64,000 nt of DNA from Cohnella mopanensis (GTDB lineage Bacteria; Bacillota; Bacilli; Paenibacillales; Paenibacillaceae), in contig NZ_JAKRWM010000015.1 of the NCBI RefSeq assembly GCF_022352055.1, positions 1 through 64,000 of the forward strand. Reading direction: 5' to 3'. How positions within the stretch are numbered: position 1 is the stretch's first letter; every line of letters starts with the position of its first letter. The translations under genes and the position numbers were made by a program. This document shows, piece after piece, positions 27,646 through 37,387 of the stretch. The notes under the pieces are model-generated. The model saw only the letters and a program-made list of their open reading frames with translations, ran no database searches and was not told the origin of the DNA.

Positions 27646-28749
27646 ATGGAACGTCGGATTACGATTAGCAATATTCAATTGATGTCTTTAATCGCGATTA
27701 CCTCGATCGGAACATCGAGTCTTTATGCCCCCGCCACTTTAGCCCGCTATGCGGAACGTAATTCTTGGTTCCTGGTTCTGGCCGGAGGGGCGGTCGGGTT
27801 GTTGAACCTATACGTATTCCTATGGTTGAACCGAATGTATCCGGACAAAAATCTGATCAAGATTTGCATGCATTTGCTGGGACCTTTGGTCGGCGGCATT
27901 GTTGCGTTGGGTTTCATATTTTACTTCTTGGATATCACGTCGTGGGTACTAAGGGAATTTTCTCAATTTTTTATCATTGCCCTTAATCCCATCATTCCTC
28001 AAAACTGGTACTTGATCGCGGGAGTCGTTATGTGTCTTTACGCTGTATTTCACGGTCTGGAAGTATTCGCGAGAGTAACGGAGATCGTTTTTTTCATTAC
28101 GGTAGCCACTTTGCTGACGATCTATTTGCTGTTGCTCAACCAATATCACCCCGAATATTTGTTTCCCGTACTGGAGGAGGGGATGATTAAACCCCTTAGC
28201 GGCTTAATGATCTCCACTTCGTGGTTCGGCGACATGATGTGCGTCTCCATGGTTCTGCAGCACGTGCGCAAAACCAAAAGAACGATGGCGTATGCGACTT
28301 GGGCAATCGGGATCACGACTATTCTCATGCTCATGTCCGTTCTTTCCTGTACCATGCTGTTCGGGGCGCAAACGACCGAAACGTTTACTTATCCTATCGT
28401 GAGCTTGATTCAGAATATCAAGCTGTTCCGCAATATCGAACGGTTTGATGCGGGGCTCGTCGCCGTGTGGGTAATGAGCTCGTTCATCAAAATTACCGTT
28501 TATTTCTGGGCCGCGGTTCAAGGCCTCAAAGATATGTTGCGAATCCGAAAGCCGCGCCTATTCCTAATACCATTGGCGTGCGGATTCTTTCTATGTTCCA
28601 AGTATAAAGTGTGGGGACTTATCGAATTAGCCACCTTTTACGACAAACAGGCATGGTATTTCGTATCGTTTCAGTTCTTCATTCCAAGTCTGTTGCTATT
28701 GATAGCGCTTATGAGAAGAGATAGCCACAAAAGGCGGGTGAGCTCATGA
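27646..28749 (+). CDS. Spore germination permease-like subunit (GerAB family)
   Basis: A 367-residue integral membrane protein with about ten hydrophobic segments, of the amino-acid permease-like GerAB family. The ATG at 27646 follows GGAAAGGATGG; an earlier in-frame ATG lacks a ribosome site. The opening ISNIQLMSLIAITSIGTS is typical. In germinant receptors the B subunit binds the germinant (often an amino acid) in the spore inner membrane. It is the first gene of a B-A-C operon joined by ATGA overlaps. Confidence 0.94.
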   Translation: MERRITISNIQLMSLIAITSIGTSSLYAPATLARYAERNSWFLVLAGGAVGLLNLYVFLWLNRMYPDKNLIKICMHLLGPLVGGIVALGFIFYFLDITSWVLREFSQFFIIALNPIIPQNWYLIAGVVMCLYAVFHGLEVFARVTEIVFFITVATLLTIYLLLLNQYHPEYLFPVLEEGMIKPLSGLMISTSWFGDMMCVSMVLQHVRKTKRTMAYATWAIGITTILMLMSVLSCTMLFGAQTTETFTYPIVSLIQNIKLFRNIERFDAGLVAVWVMSSFIKITVYFWAAVQGLKDMLRIRKPRLFLIPLACGFFLCSKYKVWGLIELATFYDKQAWYFVSFQFFIPSLLLLIALMRRDSHKRRVSS

Positions 28750-30185
28750 ACGGGAATAAAACGGTATTGTCCGACGACGTAACGGAGAATAAGCGGTTAT
28801 TAAACGAACGGATGCAAGGAACCGAAGATTTAGTCATGTCCGATGCTTTCAATGGCCAAGGAGAGGCCCTAACGGTCTGTTATTTGGAAGGATTAATCGA
28901 CAGCCGCAGACTTGAACAAACGCTCGTTCTGTACATGGAAAACAAGCGTTTGTTTCCGGCCTTTCGAACGGATTCCAAGTTACACTCCATCGAGGAAGTA
29001 ACCGATTGCCTCGTATCGGGAATGACGGTCCTGCTCTTCACGGAACCTGCCTACGGCGTAGCGATCGATACGTTGGGCGTACAGTTGCGCAACGTGGAAG
29101 AGCCCCCGAGCGAAGCAACTGTAAAGGGATCGAGAAGCGGGTTTACCGAATCCTTATACAATAACCTCGCGCTGATCCGCTTTCAATTTCCCGCAGCTAG
29201 CCTGAAGGTCGAATTTCGTAAAGTGGGTTATTTAAGCAAGACCACGATTGCGGTTCTCTCTGTCGGAGGGATAACGAATGCGGAGATTCTCGGAGAAGTG
29301 CACCGTCGAATCGGTGAAATATCGGAAGACGCGATATTGGGAAGCAATGATATCGAAGAATGGATCACGGACAATCGAGGAACGATGTTTCCTCTGATCG
29401 AATCAACCGAACGGCCCGATCGGGTCGTCGGAGCGTTGCTGGACGGAAGGATTGCCGTCCTCGTACAAGGAACCCCATTTGCGCTATTGTTGCCGTTCGT
29501 GTTCTTGCAGGCTTTCCAAGTAAGCGAGGATTACTCGTGGAACTATTATATTGGATCCGCCATGCGTGTACTTCGGTTGCTTAGCGGATTAATCGGCATG
29601 TTGCTGCCTGCCTTCTACGTGGCAACCGTCACCTTCCATCATGAATTGGTTCCAACTCCCTTATTGCAAAGCATAGCAGCAGCTAAAGAACCGGTACCCT
29701 TCCCGGCAGTGGTCGAAAGCACGGCCATGATGCTCGCCTTCGAGATCATGCGCGAAGCGGGCATTCGCATGCCTAAGCAAGTGGGACAAGCGGTTAGCAT
29801 CGTCGGGGCGCTTATCTTGGGACAAGCAGCCGTACAGGCCGGCATAGTGTCGCCGATTATGGTCATCGTGGCGGCGTTGACAGGAATTTGTACGTTCACG
29901 CTGCCGCCGACCATGATGAACTACGTGATTCGGGTCCTCCAATTCGGGATGACTTTTCTTGCCTCCCTGCTAGGTTATGTTGGAATTACTGTGGGAATTA
30001 TTATGCTATTGACTTACCTGGCGTCGCTTCGTTCTTTCGGAGTACCCTATCTTGGGCCTGTTGCTCCTTTCGATATGAGCGAATTGACCGACGTGCTCGT
30101 ACGCCGTCCGAGCACGAGCAAAAATAGACGACCGAGTCTATTCCGCGCGATAAACTTGAATCGAAATCGAGGCAAGACAAGATGA
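28746..30185 (+). CDS. Spore germination receptor subunit (GerAA family)
   Basis: A 479-residue protein with a hydrophilic N-terminal region (~1-240) and four to five membrane segments in 245-435, followed by a basic C-terminal tail. Conserved A-subunit features include DAFNGQGEALTVCYLEGLID and RPDRVVGALLDGRIAVLVQGTPFALLLP (split here around ~215-245). It forms the channel-like part of the Ger receptor. Start ATG overlaps the B-subunit stop, and its stop overlaps the C-subunit start. Confidence 0.95.
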   Translation: MNGNKTVLSDDVTENKRLLNERMQGTEDLVMSDAFNGQGEALTVCYLEGLIDSRRLEQTLVLYMENKRLFPAFRTDSKLHSIEEVTDCLVSGMTVLLFTEPAYGVAIDTLGVQLRNVEEPPSEATVKGSRSGFTESLYNNLALIRFQFPAASLKVEFRKVGYLSKTTIAVLSVGGITNAEILGEVHRRIGEISEDAILGSNDIEEWITDNRGTMFPLIESTERPDRVVGALLDGRIAVLVQGTPFALLLPFVFLQAFQVSEDYSWNYYIGSAMRVLRLLSGLIGMLLPAFYVATVTFHHELVPTPLLQSIAAAKEPVPFPAVVESTAMMLAFEIMREAGIRMPKQVGQAVSIVGALILGQAAVQAGIVSPIMVIVAALTGICTFTLPPTMMNYVIRVLQFGMTFLASLLGYVGITVGIIMLLTYLASLRSFGVPYLGPVAPFDMSELTDVLVRRPSTSKNRRPSLFRAINLNRNRGKTR

Positions 30186-31321
30186 ATGCCAGATCAGGGC
30201 TTATGATATTAGCGATCGGCGTCTGTTTATTGAGCTCGGGATGCAAAGGGATTATGGAACTGAACCAACTGCACATCGTTCATACCGTAGGCATCGATGC
30301 AGGGCGGAATAACGGGGTTAAAATCACGGCCGAAATCGCCAGGCTCTCCGCCAGCGGTCAACAGCCTAAAGGGATGCAAGACCGAACATTTTACTTGTCG
30401 GGCGAAGGAAATAGTTTATTCGAAGCAGCCCGGCTCATGAGGACGAAGACCGACCGGACGCTTCTATGGGGACATGCCACGGTCGTCGTAATCAGCAAGG
30501 CTGCAGCCGAACAAGGCATCGGCAAGCATATTATGGCCATAAGGAAGCTTAGGCAGTTCCGAAACTCCACGTTGGTCTATGTGACGGAGGGCAAGGCTTC
30601 CGAAGTGTTGGAAGCGACCATGCCGAACGCGACGATCACTTCGCAGGCTCTTAGGGGGTTGTCGGAGGGCGGGGAAAGCACGGCGCTGACCCAACAGACG
30701 ACCTTGATCGACGTATATAAAGATTTGATTAATCAATACAGAGACATTCATATCCCTGCCGTGCAGTTGCTTGAAGACCCTAGCGGAAAGAAGAAATCTT
30801 TACTGAAGTCCGAAGGGCTGTATGCTTTCGATAATGATCGAATTGTCGGGCTCATGAAATTCCGGGAAACGAAGGGATATTATCGGGCGATGGGCAGTTT
30901 GAGTGGTTCCGTCGAGACGATACCGTGCGGCCAACATCAAACGGTCTCTTTCGAGAATACAAGCAGCAATAGCCGGTTAAAAACCTATTTAGACGCAAAT
31001 GGTAACCCGAATGTCAGAATCGAAATCAATGCGGATTTAAATTTGGTTAGCGTCCAATGCGAAAAAAGCCAAGAAGGGACAATATCATTAATTAAACAAT
31101 GGGAAGAAGAGCTGAATAAGGCGATTTCGGACGACGTCGAGCGATTCATTGCTTTCTCGCAAAAGAATCATTCTGATTTATTGGGGATCAAGGAACGAAT
31201 ACATCGAAAATACCCTAAGCATTGGAAGAAGATAAAAGATAAATGGGACGAGATCTATCCTACGACGAAGTTCAGCGTCGAGGTTCATACCAGAATTGAC
31301 CATACGAACTTTACCACATAA
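30182..31321 (+). CDS. Spore germination lipoprotein (Ger(x)C family)
   Basis: A 379-residue lipoprotein. The signal ends in LLSSGCKG (lipidated Cys ~21). The following GIMELNQLHIVHTVGID is a version of the 'D-W-R-E-I-N-D' start of GerAC proteins, and KYPKHWKKIKDKWDEIYP near the C-terminus is a strong Ger(x)C signature. It is the third gene of the operon; the B-A-C order differs from the A-B-C order of Bacillus subtilis gerA. Confidence 0.94.
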   Translation: MNARSGLMILAIGVCLLSSGCKGIMELNQLHIVHTVGIDAGRNNGVKITAEIARLSASGQQPKGMQDRTFYLSGEGNSLFEAARLMRTKTDRTLLWGHATVVVISKAAAEQGIGKHIMAIRKLRQFRNSTLVYVTEGKASEVLEATMPNATITSQALRGLSEGGESTALTQQTTLIDVYKDLINQYRDIHIPAVQLLEDPSGKKKSLLKSEGLYAFDNDRIVGLMKFRETKGYYRAMGSLSGSVETIPCGQHQTVSFENTSSNSRLKTYLDANGNPNVRIEINADLNLVSVQCEKSQEGTISLIKQWEEELNKAISDDVERFIAFSQKNHSDLLGIKERIHRKYPKHWKKIKDKWDEIYPTTKFSVEVHTRIDHTNFTT

Positions 31322-31407
31322 TCGAGTTAATGCGCTTCCCTTTGTGCACAGTACCCTCGCCCGGTATAATAGAGGGAAAAGCTGGGGTGTTATGGAGGGG
31401 ATTCAAA

Positions 31408-32196
31408 GTGGCTTCAGAGCAAAGTAGCAGTGCCGTTCCCGCGCTTAAAATCAAAGAGCTAACGGGAGGTTATAGTCAGCGAAGACCGGTGCTGCACGAG
31501 GTGTCGATTACCGTTAATCCGGGAGAAATGGTCGGGCTGATCGGATTAAACGGCGCCGGTAAAAGCACTGCGATCAAACATATCCTTGGGCTCATGGTAC
31601 CGCAGAAGGGGGAAGTCCGGGTTGCTGGCGTTACGTTGGAGGAGAACCGCGACCTCTACCGATCCTCGACGGCATATGTGCCGGAACAGCCTTCTTTGTT
31701 TCCGAACCTGACGGTGAAGGAGCATCTGCAATGGACGGCGATGGCCTATAACCTGGAGCAAGGAGCGGCGACGGCGAGAATGGAAGAGCTCGCTCAGACG
31801 TTTCGGATGACTGAAGCGATGAACGCTTTGCCGGACACGCTGTCTAAGGGAATGAAGCAGAAGGTTATGCTAATGAACGCACTACTCGTGAGCCCGCCCT
31901 TACTCATCATAGACGAGCCGTTCCTCGGACTGGATCCGCTCGCAATCCGTGGATTGTTAACCGCTCTGGACGAGGTTCGCGCAGGAGGGAGCGCGATTCT
32001 GTTAAGCTCGCACATTCTACCTGCACTTGAACGCAGGGCGAATCGGCTGGTAGTTCTGCACAGGGGGCGCATCATAGCGGAGGGTTCTCCTCGCGAAGTG
32101 AAAGCTCAAGCGGGCTGCAGCGATCCGGATTCCACGATGGACGACGCCTTCGAAGCGCTCGTCATGGCAGCGGAAGGAGGCCAACCGCGTGGGTAA
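31408..32196 (+). CDS. ecsA: ABC transporter ATPase EcsA
   Basis: A 262-residue ATP-binding protein. The GTG at 31408 is chosen for the GGAGGGG eight bases upstream. Walker A GLNGAGKST, signature SKGMKQKVML and Walker B LLIIDEPFLGLD are intact, and the N-terminal LKIKELTGGYSQRRPVL matches EcsA. With EcsB it forms a transporter needed in Bacillus for regulated intramembrane proteolysis by RasP, protein secretion and competence. It overlaps ecsB by eight bases. Confidence 0.93.
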   Translation: MASEQSSSAVPALKIKELTGGYSQRRPVLHEVSITVNPGEMVGLIGLNGAGKSTAIKHILGLMVPQKGEVRVAGVTLEENRDLYRSSTAYVPEQPSLFPNLTVKEHLQWTAMAYNLEQGAATARMEELAQTFRMTEAMNALPDTLSKGMKQKVMLMNALLVSPPLLIIDEPFLGLDPLAIRGLLTALDEVRAGGSAILLSSHILPALERRANRLVVLHRGRIIAEGSPREVKAQAGCSDPDSTMDDAFEALVMAAEGGQPRG

Positions 32197-33499
32197 GCTA
32201 GGGCAGGAGGAGCAATTCGGCTTTTTGCGTTCTCTTCGCCAAAGTCGCGCGGCGGCTTTCCGTCAAGAAGTCGTTCCCTATTTTCGATACGTGTTTCAGA
32301 GCGGATTCGGCCTATTTGTTTCGGCAATCTTCTTTACGGTACTAGTATGGTACATCGATTTCATTAAAGCGATCCCGGAGGAGTGGCGCGCGGATCTCGT
32401 TGGCGTGGCCGTCATTTCATTAGCCGCGATTCAAGCGCCCCTTCGTACCTATTTGCGTCCGGCGGATCCGGTATTCCTATTGGCGATGGAGGGCCGGATG
32501 CTCGAAGCTTACCTCAAGCCGATCTTGCGGAAAACGATCATCGCGGCCGTGCTACTAACTTTAGCGGTATTTTTACTATTTGCTCCTATCTATGTGCGCG
32601 CACCGCTCACTGCGGACATCGCGAAATCCCATCCCGTGGCGATACTGTGCGTATTGTTCGCGATCATTGCGGCTGGCAACGTATACGGTGGATGGAGGGA
32701 ACGCAAAGCTGCCGCCCGTTCTTGGCGATTCGCTTTGAGATTAGCAAGAGGATTGCTGACGATAGTTGTTCTCGCGGCTCTATTACTGAAGCCGCTCGTG
32801 CTGGCAGTTCCGCTCATGCTGCTTTGCATGGGGGTAGTCGCGTTATTGTGGCGGTTACCAGTACAACATGCCTTGCCGTGGGAGAGGCTCATCGAGGAGG
32901 AAGCGGTGTCCCGCCGACGCTGGATGGCGTTCCTCGGCTGGTTCGTAGACGTTCCGTCGGAAGCTTCCAAGCCCGCTCGGCGCCGTTGGATTACGTGGGC
33001 AGGGGATTTCCTGTTGTGGCAGCATCGTTGGTCTTGGCATTTCTTATATGCCAAAGTCTTCTTACGCGGAGAGACATTCGGAGCGTTATGGCGCTGGGTC
33101 ATAGTGGCCGGCATCGTGCTCATCGTGTCGGGAAATGTGTGGATCGATGCAATCATTTACGGAATCGCCATTCTTATATGCGGATTGCAATTAAGCGAGC
33201 TGCGCAGGGTTAGGTTTGTCGAAACGGCCGCAACGGTTCCGATCGCGCCGGAAGGAAGGCTAGTCGCGGCGTCGGCGATTGCCCGTTCAGCCGGATTAGT
33301 GGTAGCCGTGCTGCTCGGATTGGTGGGCATGCTGACGACTAACTGGGGCGCGTCCGGTGCAGGCAAAGGGGCCTCTGGCGGCGAGGTTACAGCGTATCCA
33401 CTTGAGCATTGGCTGATTATGATTGCATTCGGCGTGTTATGGTGCGGTTGGTGGACACCGCGGAAAATCTCCAAATTCGTCGATGAAGATGATTTGTAG
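32189..33499 (+). CDS. ecsB: ABC transporter membrane subunit EcsB
   Basis: A 436-residue membrane protein with a GTG start overlapping ecsA and preceded by GGAAGGAGG. The N-terminal cytoplasmic part (LRSLRQSRAAAFRQEVVPYFRYV), followed by several pairs of membrane segments and LRPADPVFLLAMEG, matches EcsB. No ecsC is present. The gene is followed by intergenic repeats and a bidirectional terminator. Confidence 0.92.
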   Translation: MGKLGQEEQFGFLRSLRQSRAAAFRQEVVPYFRYVFQSGFGLFVSAIFFTVLVWYIDFIKAIPEEWRADLVGVAVISLAAIQAPLRTYLRPADPVFLLAMEGRMLEAYLKPILRKTIIAAVLLTLAVFLLFAPIYVRAPLTADIAKSHPVAILCVLFAIIAAGNVYGGWRERKAAARSWRFALRLARGLLTIVVLAALLLKPLVLAVPLMLLCMGVVALLWRLPVQHALPWERLIEEEAVSRRRWMAFLGWFVDVPSEASKPARRRWITWAGDFLLWQHRWSWHFLYAKVFLRGETFGALWRWVIVAGIVLIVSGNVWIDAIIYGIAILICGLQLSELRRVRFVETAATVPIAPEGRLVAASAIARSAGLVVAVLLGLVGMLTTNWGASGAGKGASGGEVTAYPLEHWLIMIAFGVLWCGWWTPRKISKFVDEDDL

Positions 33500-33514
33500 A
33501 AGGCTTGCATCCCA

Positions 33515-33640
33515 AGTAACAAATCCGCCCCTGTAGTCCGGCAAAACCGGACTGCACGTTGCCAAAGTAACAAATCCGCCCCTGTAGTCCGGCATAACAT
33601 AACCGGACTGCAAGCGGCCAAAGTGTGGGGCTGTAGTCAG
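33515..33640. repeat. Direct repeats downstream of ecsB
   Basis: AAGTAACAAATCCGCCCC with the following TGTAGTCCGGC occurs twice (33515-33543 and 33567-33595), each followed by a short palindrome (GTCCGGC.. ACCGGAC). A decayed third copy (CAAAGTGTGGGGCTGTAGTC) ends near 33640. They sit between convergent genes. Confidence 0.8.
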
Positions 33641-33663
33641 GTGATCAAAAACAAACTAACATA

Positions 33664-33706
33664 AAAATGGCTGGCACAGAGGAGAACCCTCTAAGCCAGC
33701 CATTTT
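33664..33706. terminator. Bidirectional terminator
   Basis: AAAATGGCTGGC pairs with GCCAGCCATTTT across a loop containing an inner stem (AGAGG with CCTCT), between convergent ecsB and aminotransferase genes. Confidence 0.9.
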
Positions 33707-33716
33707 GCAATTGTAT

Positions 33717-35024
33717 TTATGCTTTTCCGCCCTTAACATCGAGAACGGCTTGATAGATCCGGTCGAACAGATCTTCGAGGTTCACTTCTTCGATGCAAGA
33801 GAAAGCAACCCGCAGATCGGTTGTGCCAAGCGCGATCGTTCCGACGCCATAAGCGTTCAGCAAACGCTGACGAACGGCTTCGGCATCCACGTTGAAAAGC
33901 TTAAGGCACATAAAGTATCCCGAGTTAAAAGGATAATAAGCCCATTCTTCGTTACCGTATTTGCCGCTGTCGAGCAACTGCTTCACTTTGTTGGCGCGAC
34001 CCTTCATGATGTTGAACTTCTCTTCCTTCTGCGCTTGGAACTTATCCGATTTCAACGCGCGAAGGATGAACGTTTGGGAAGGGTGAGGACCGCTGGAAAT
34101 CGTGGCGCGGATACATCCGATCGTCTTCTGCTCCAATGCCGCCAAGCTGGCTTCCGTCAATCCGCCGTAAGTGATAAATCCTACGCGGAATCCCCATACG
34201 TATTCTTCTTTCGTTGCTCCGTCGACTTTGACCGCGAGCACTCGCTCGTGCAATCCGCATAACTGGCCGAACAGCGACTCCTGCAAGGAGTCCTCGAAGA
34301 ACAAACCAAAGTATGCGTCATCCGTTACCGCTACGACGTTAATTCCAGCTTCGGCAGCGTCGCGGATAGCGGCGACGATCTCGCGGCCTTCTTCCGGACT
34401 CGGAGTGTATCCGGTTGGATTGATCGGGAAGTTAAGCAAGACGATCGCTTTGCCGCGATCTTTCTGAGCGAGCAGAGCGTCGCGCAGTCCAGCCGAGTTA
34501 AAGCGGTTGTCGGCATTGTATAGCGGATAGTAGACCATGTCGGCGCCGCGGCGAACATTAAATGTTAATTCGTAGTTTTCCCAGTTTTTCTCCGGAACGA
34601 TGACGGCATCGCCAACGTCGGCAAACAGGTCGGAGACGATGCTCAGGCCGTGCGTCAAAGCGTTGGTGACAACGGGTAAACTAATATTTTTGCCCACGAT
34701 GGATGGATTCTCTACAAACATCTTCTCGCGCCATACGGTACGAAGCTCCGCTTTTCCTCCAGGAGGGGCATATTCGTATATGTCCTTCGGATCGTATGCA
34801 GACAATGTTTCTTGAATAATGCCGAGGTGCATCGGAATGCCGTTCTCCGTTGCGATCCCGATCGTAGCATTATAAAGGTTCGCCTTCTGCTTCGCTTCGG
34901 CAGATTGGCTTAGAATGCCAAGCTTAGGCATATAAAGTGCTTTTCCTAATCCGGAAAGCATTTCGGCTGCATTCGGGTTGTCACGGGTTAACGTTTCGTT
35001 TAACTGCTGGGCAAGAGGGTTCAT
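33717..35024 (-). CDS. Class I/II PLP-dependent aminotransferase
   Basis: A 435-residue enzyme. The start at 35024 is preferred because GGAAGG lies nine bases upstream; the frame extends eight codons further. Recognisable features are NFPINPTGYTPS (substrate-binding Asn-Pro), VTDDAYFGLFF (PLP-ring Asp/Tyr) and VDGATKEEYVWGFRVGF, with the Schiff-base Lys and phosphate-binding Arg. The branch resembles aromatic/aspartate-like aminotransferases with an unusually long N-terminus. The amino donor is not predictable. Confidence 0.92.
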   Translation of the reverse strand: MNPLAQQLNETLTRDNPNAAEMLSGLGKALYMPKLGILSQSAEAKQKANLYNATIGIATENGIPMHLGIIQETLSAYDPKDIYEYAPPGGKAELRTVWREKMFVENPSIVGKNISLPVVTNALTHGLSIVSDLFADVGDAVIVPEKNWENYELTFNVRRGADMVYYPLYNADNRFNSAGLRDALLAQKDRGKAIVLLNFPINPTGYTPSPEEGREIVAAIRDAAEAGINVVAVTDDAYFGLFFEDSLQESLFGQLCGLHERVLAVKVDGATKEEYVWGFRVGFITYGGLTEASLAALEQKTIGCIRATISSGPHPSQTFILRALKSDKFQAQKEEKFNIMKGRANKVKQLLDSGKYGNEEWAYYPFNSGYFMCLKLFNVDAEAVRQRLLNAYGVGTIALGTTDLRVAFSCIEEVNLEDLFDRIYQAVLDVKGGKA

Positions 35025-35125
35025 GACTTCCATCCTTCCAATATTCATTAGGTGATATTATACACTATTGAAAGAGGAGCGTCATTGAAATCGATCGCAA
35101 TCTCCGAAAAAAGACAAGGGAAATT

Positions 35126-35752
35126 TTAGGAGTCACCAATTGGACACTTTAAAGCGCTGTCGCGAACGTGCTTTATCGTAGCGGCATCTCCGTTAAGATT
35201 GCGTTCGCATAACTTTTCTACGACCTGGTCTCTGCGTTTGTCAGATAAATTTTGCCCGAATTTGAATTTTCCAGTCATTTCGTCAGGGTCAAGGCGCATC
35301 ACGGCTACACCTCGCAAGGAGGATTCGTAACGGGAGTCTGCCGCGTCGATCGGCGCATGTCCACCTTCAGGTTGCATATTCCTTAGCAAGGCCGCTAAAG
35401 CAGTTGCTTTTTCCGCGGGATCCTCAACTTGGGCGACGATGCCCCGAATCCGAACGGAACGGAAGAACACGGTTGCCGGACAAGCCAGATAAGGATCCGT
35501 GAAATAAGACGGGATAAACGCATGCGCTTGGTAAACGACGAACTCTGCTCGTGGGTCGTTGTTAAGTCCGGCCATTTTCTCCCCTTGCTTGCTGCCATGG
35601 AAATAAATCGCTTGATCGCAGTACACGTAATTAAGAGGGACAGCTTTGGGCCAGCCGTCAGAGCCTATGAACGTCAATACCCCATCGTGCAACTCCCTCA
35701 GAAAGGCTTCGCATTGCTCGGGTTCCGATACTTTGAACTCTTTTCTTCTCAT
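35126..35752 (-). CDS. Pyridoxamine 5'-phosphate oxidase-like flavoprotein
   Basis: A 208-residue split-barrel protein. FLRELHDGVLTFIGSDGWPKAVPLNYVY and AIYFHGSKQGEKM (each shortened from the longer conserved block) match the NimA/PNPOx-like FMN-binding group. It is divergent from a MocR-type regulator, whose family often controls PLP- or amino-metabolism genes, so it is a likely target. The exact activity is unknown. Confidence 0.87.
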   Translation of the reverse strand: MRRKEFKVSEPEQCEAFLRELHDGVLTFIGSDGWPKAVPLNYVYCDQAIYFHGSKQGEKMAGLNNDPRAEFVVYQAHAFIPSYFTDPYLACPATVFFRSVRIRGIVAQVEDPAEKATALAALLRNMQPEGGHAPIDAADSRYESSLRGVAVMRLDPDEMTGKFKFGQNLSDKRRDQVVEKLCERNLNGDAATIKHVRDSALKCPIGDS

Positions 35753-35803
35753 CCGGTAACGACTCCATTCCTTGTTAAGTTAAGATCTAGTGTAAGACGA
35801 ATA

Positions 35804-35832
35804 TTGACAGGGTAAAAGATCCAATTTACATT
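35804..35832 (+). promoter_or_regulatory. Promoter of the MocR-type gene
   Basis: TTGACA (35804-35809), a 17-base spacer and TACATT (35827-35832) form a plausible sigma-A promoter in the 105-base divergent intergenic region. Confidence 0.5.
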
Positions 35833-35857
35833 AAAATGACTAGTCCATTTCGAAAGA

Positions 35858-37387
35858 GTGAATCGATTGAATTTTCCTTTTGCCTATTCCGTTAAGCTCG
35901 CTGAATGCGGGACCAAACATTTGGCGCTTTATTTGGCTATTCGCGAGGCCATAACAGAGGGCCGGCTTGCCCCCGGAGAGAAATTACCTTCGACAAGGCA
36001 GCTTGCCGCGTTGTACGAATTGTCTCGCGGAAGCGTAAGCTTGGCTTATGAAATGCTTACCGCGGAAGGTTTCGTCCAATCCGGAATCGGCCAAGGCACG
36101 TTCGTCTGCGGATGGGAACAGGAAACAACGACCGAGAGAACGGACGAGCCCGATCAAGCTGAGGCGGCACCGAAGCTAACGGAATGGGGGCGTCGTTTAA
36201 TGCGAACGCGAGCCTCGACCGTCGAGCGTGCCGAAGGGGAGGGGATCGAACCTCTCTCTTTCGTTCCGGAAGGCGTCGGATCCGAATGGTTCCCGTGGAT
36301 GGAATGGAAAGCGGAAGTCGCCTTGCAGTGGAAGAAGTTCGGAGTAGCTTGGAAGGACGGACATTCTTCGGAAGGCAGCTTAGCGTTGAGGCAAGCGATT
36401 TCCAACCGTCTGCGACGTGAGAGGGGAATTGTTTGCGATGCCGAGAACATTATGATTACGTCCGGTTCGATGCAGGCTATCGCCTTGCTTGCCCAACTGC
36501 TGTTGGAAAAAGGGAAAACCGCGGTTATAGAAAGCCCTTGCTATACGGGAATTCAGCGGGCGGTGAACGCAACGGGGGCTATGGTGATCGACGAAGCCGT
36601 CGACGACAACGGCATTATTCCGCAGGATTGGGATGCGCAACTACTGTTCGTAACGCCGACCCGGCAATTCCCGACGGGAGCCGTGCTAAGCTATGAGCGC
36701 CGCCGCGCGTTGCTTGCTTGGGCTTCTCGGAAGAATGCATGGATCATCGAAGACGATTATGACAGCGATTTTCGTTGGGGAGGCCGTCCGATCGAACCGC
36801 TTAAAGCGTTGGACCGGGAAGGCAGAGTCGTCTATGTAGGAACATTCTCGCGTTCCATGAGCGTTGGGGTCCGGATCGGATACGCGGTCGTACCCAATGA
36901 ACTCATCGAGCCGTTCATCGCTGCTAAAAACTTGTATGATCCTTATCCGACGGGCATCGTCGAACAATTGGCTTTAGCGAACTGGATGTCGGAGGGGGGG
37001 TACGATCGGCACATGCGCCGGGTGCGCAGAACGTTCGGTAAGCTGGAAAACAAGCTTCGGTCAGGTTTGACGCGACATCTGGAAGGTTTATTCGAAGTGA
37101 TCATGTCCGATGCGGGTCTGCACGTATATGCAAAATGGAAAAAAAACGCGGATGACTACGCACGATTGGTTCGGGAATGCGAAAAAAAAGGCGTGACGTG
37201 GAGGGACGGGGCTAGGTATGATACTTGTCAAGGGAATACTTCCGTACCGCGGCTCTCGGCTTTATTCGGCTTCGCTCACCTAGACGAAGGCCGAATCGAA
37301 GCCGGAATCGAGCTAATCCGCCAGACCGCGTACGCTTTGGGATTATTCGACTCCAACCAAGGACAAGGAGGAACCGTTCATGCTTGA
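35858..37387 (+). CDS. MocR/GabR-type regulator (GntR helix-turn-helix plus aminotransferase fold)
   Basis: About 509 residues. N-terminal GntR winged helix (~20-90: LAPGEKLPSTRQLAALYELSRGSV split across the motif) and a class-I aminotransferase-like domain (~130-500) with IIEDDYDSDFRW and the PLP Lys region VGTFSRSMSVGVRIGY. In that last segment the usual Lys of SLSKxLxPxLR is not visible (SFSRSMSVGVRIG), so PLP may not be covalently bound. Starts are weak: GTG 35858, or TTG 35867 with AAAGAG upstream. The 3' end overlaps the AraC gene by eight bases. Confidence 0.9.
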   Translation: MNRLNFPFAYSVKLAECGTKHLALYLAIREAITEGRLAPGEKLPSTRQLAALYELSRGSVSLAYEMLTAEGFVQSGIGQGTFVCGWEQETTTERTDEPDQAEAAPKLTEWGRRLMRTRASTVERAEGEGIEPLSFVPEGVGSEWFPWMEWKAEVALQWKKFGVAWKDGHSSEGSLALRQAISNRLRRERGIVCDAENIMITSGSMQAIALLAQLLLEKGKTAVIESPCYTGIQRAVNATGAMVIDEAVDDNGIIPQDWDAQLLFVTPTRQFPTGAVLSYERRRALLAWASRKNAWIIEDDYDSDFRWGGRPIEPLKALDREGRVVYVGTFSRSMSVGVRIGYAVVPNELIEPFIAAKNLYDPYPTGIVEQLALANWMSEGGYDRHMRRVRRTFGKLENKLRSGLTRHLEGLFEVIMSDAGLHVYAKWKKNADDYARLVRECEKKGVTWRDGARYDTCQGNTSVPRLSALFGFAHLDEGRIEAGIELIRQTAYALGLFDSNQGQGGTVHA

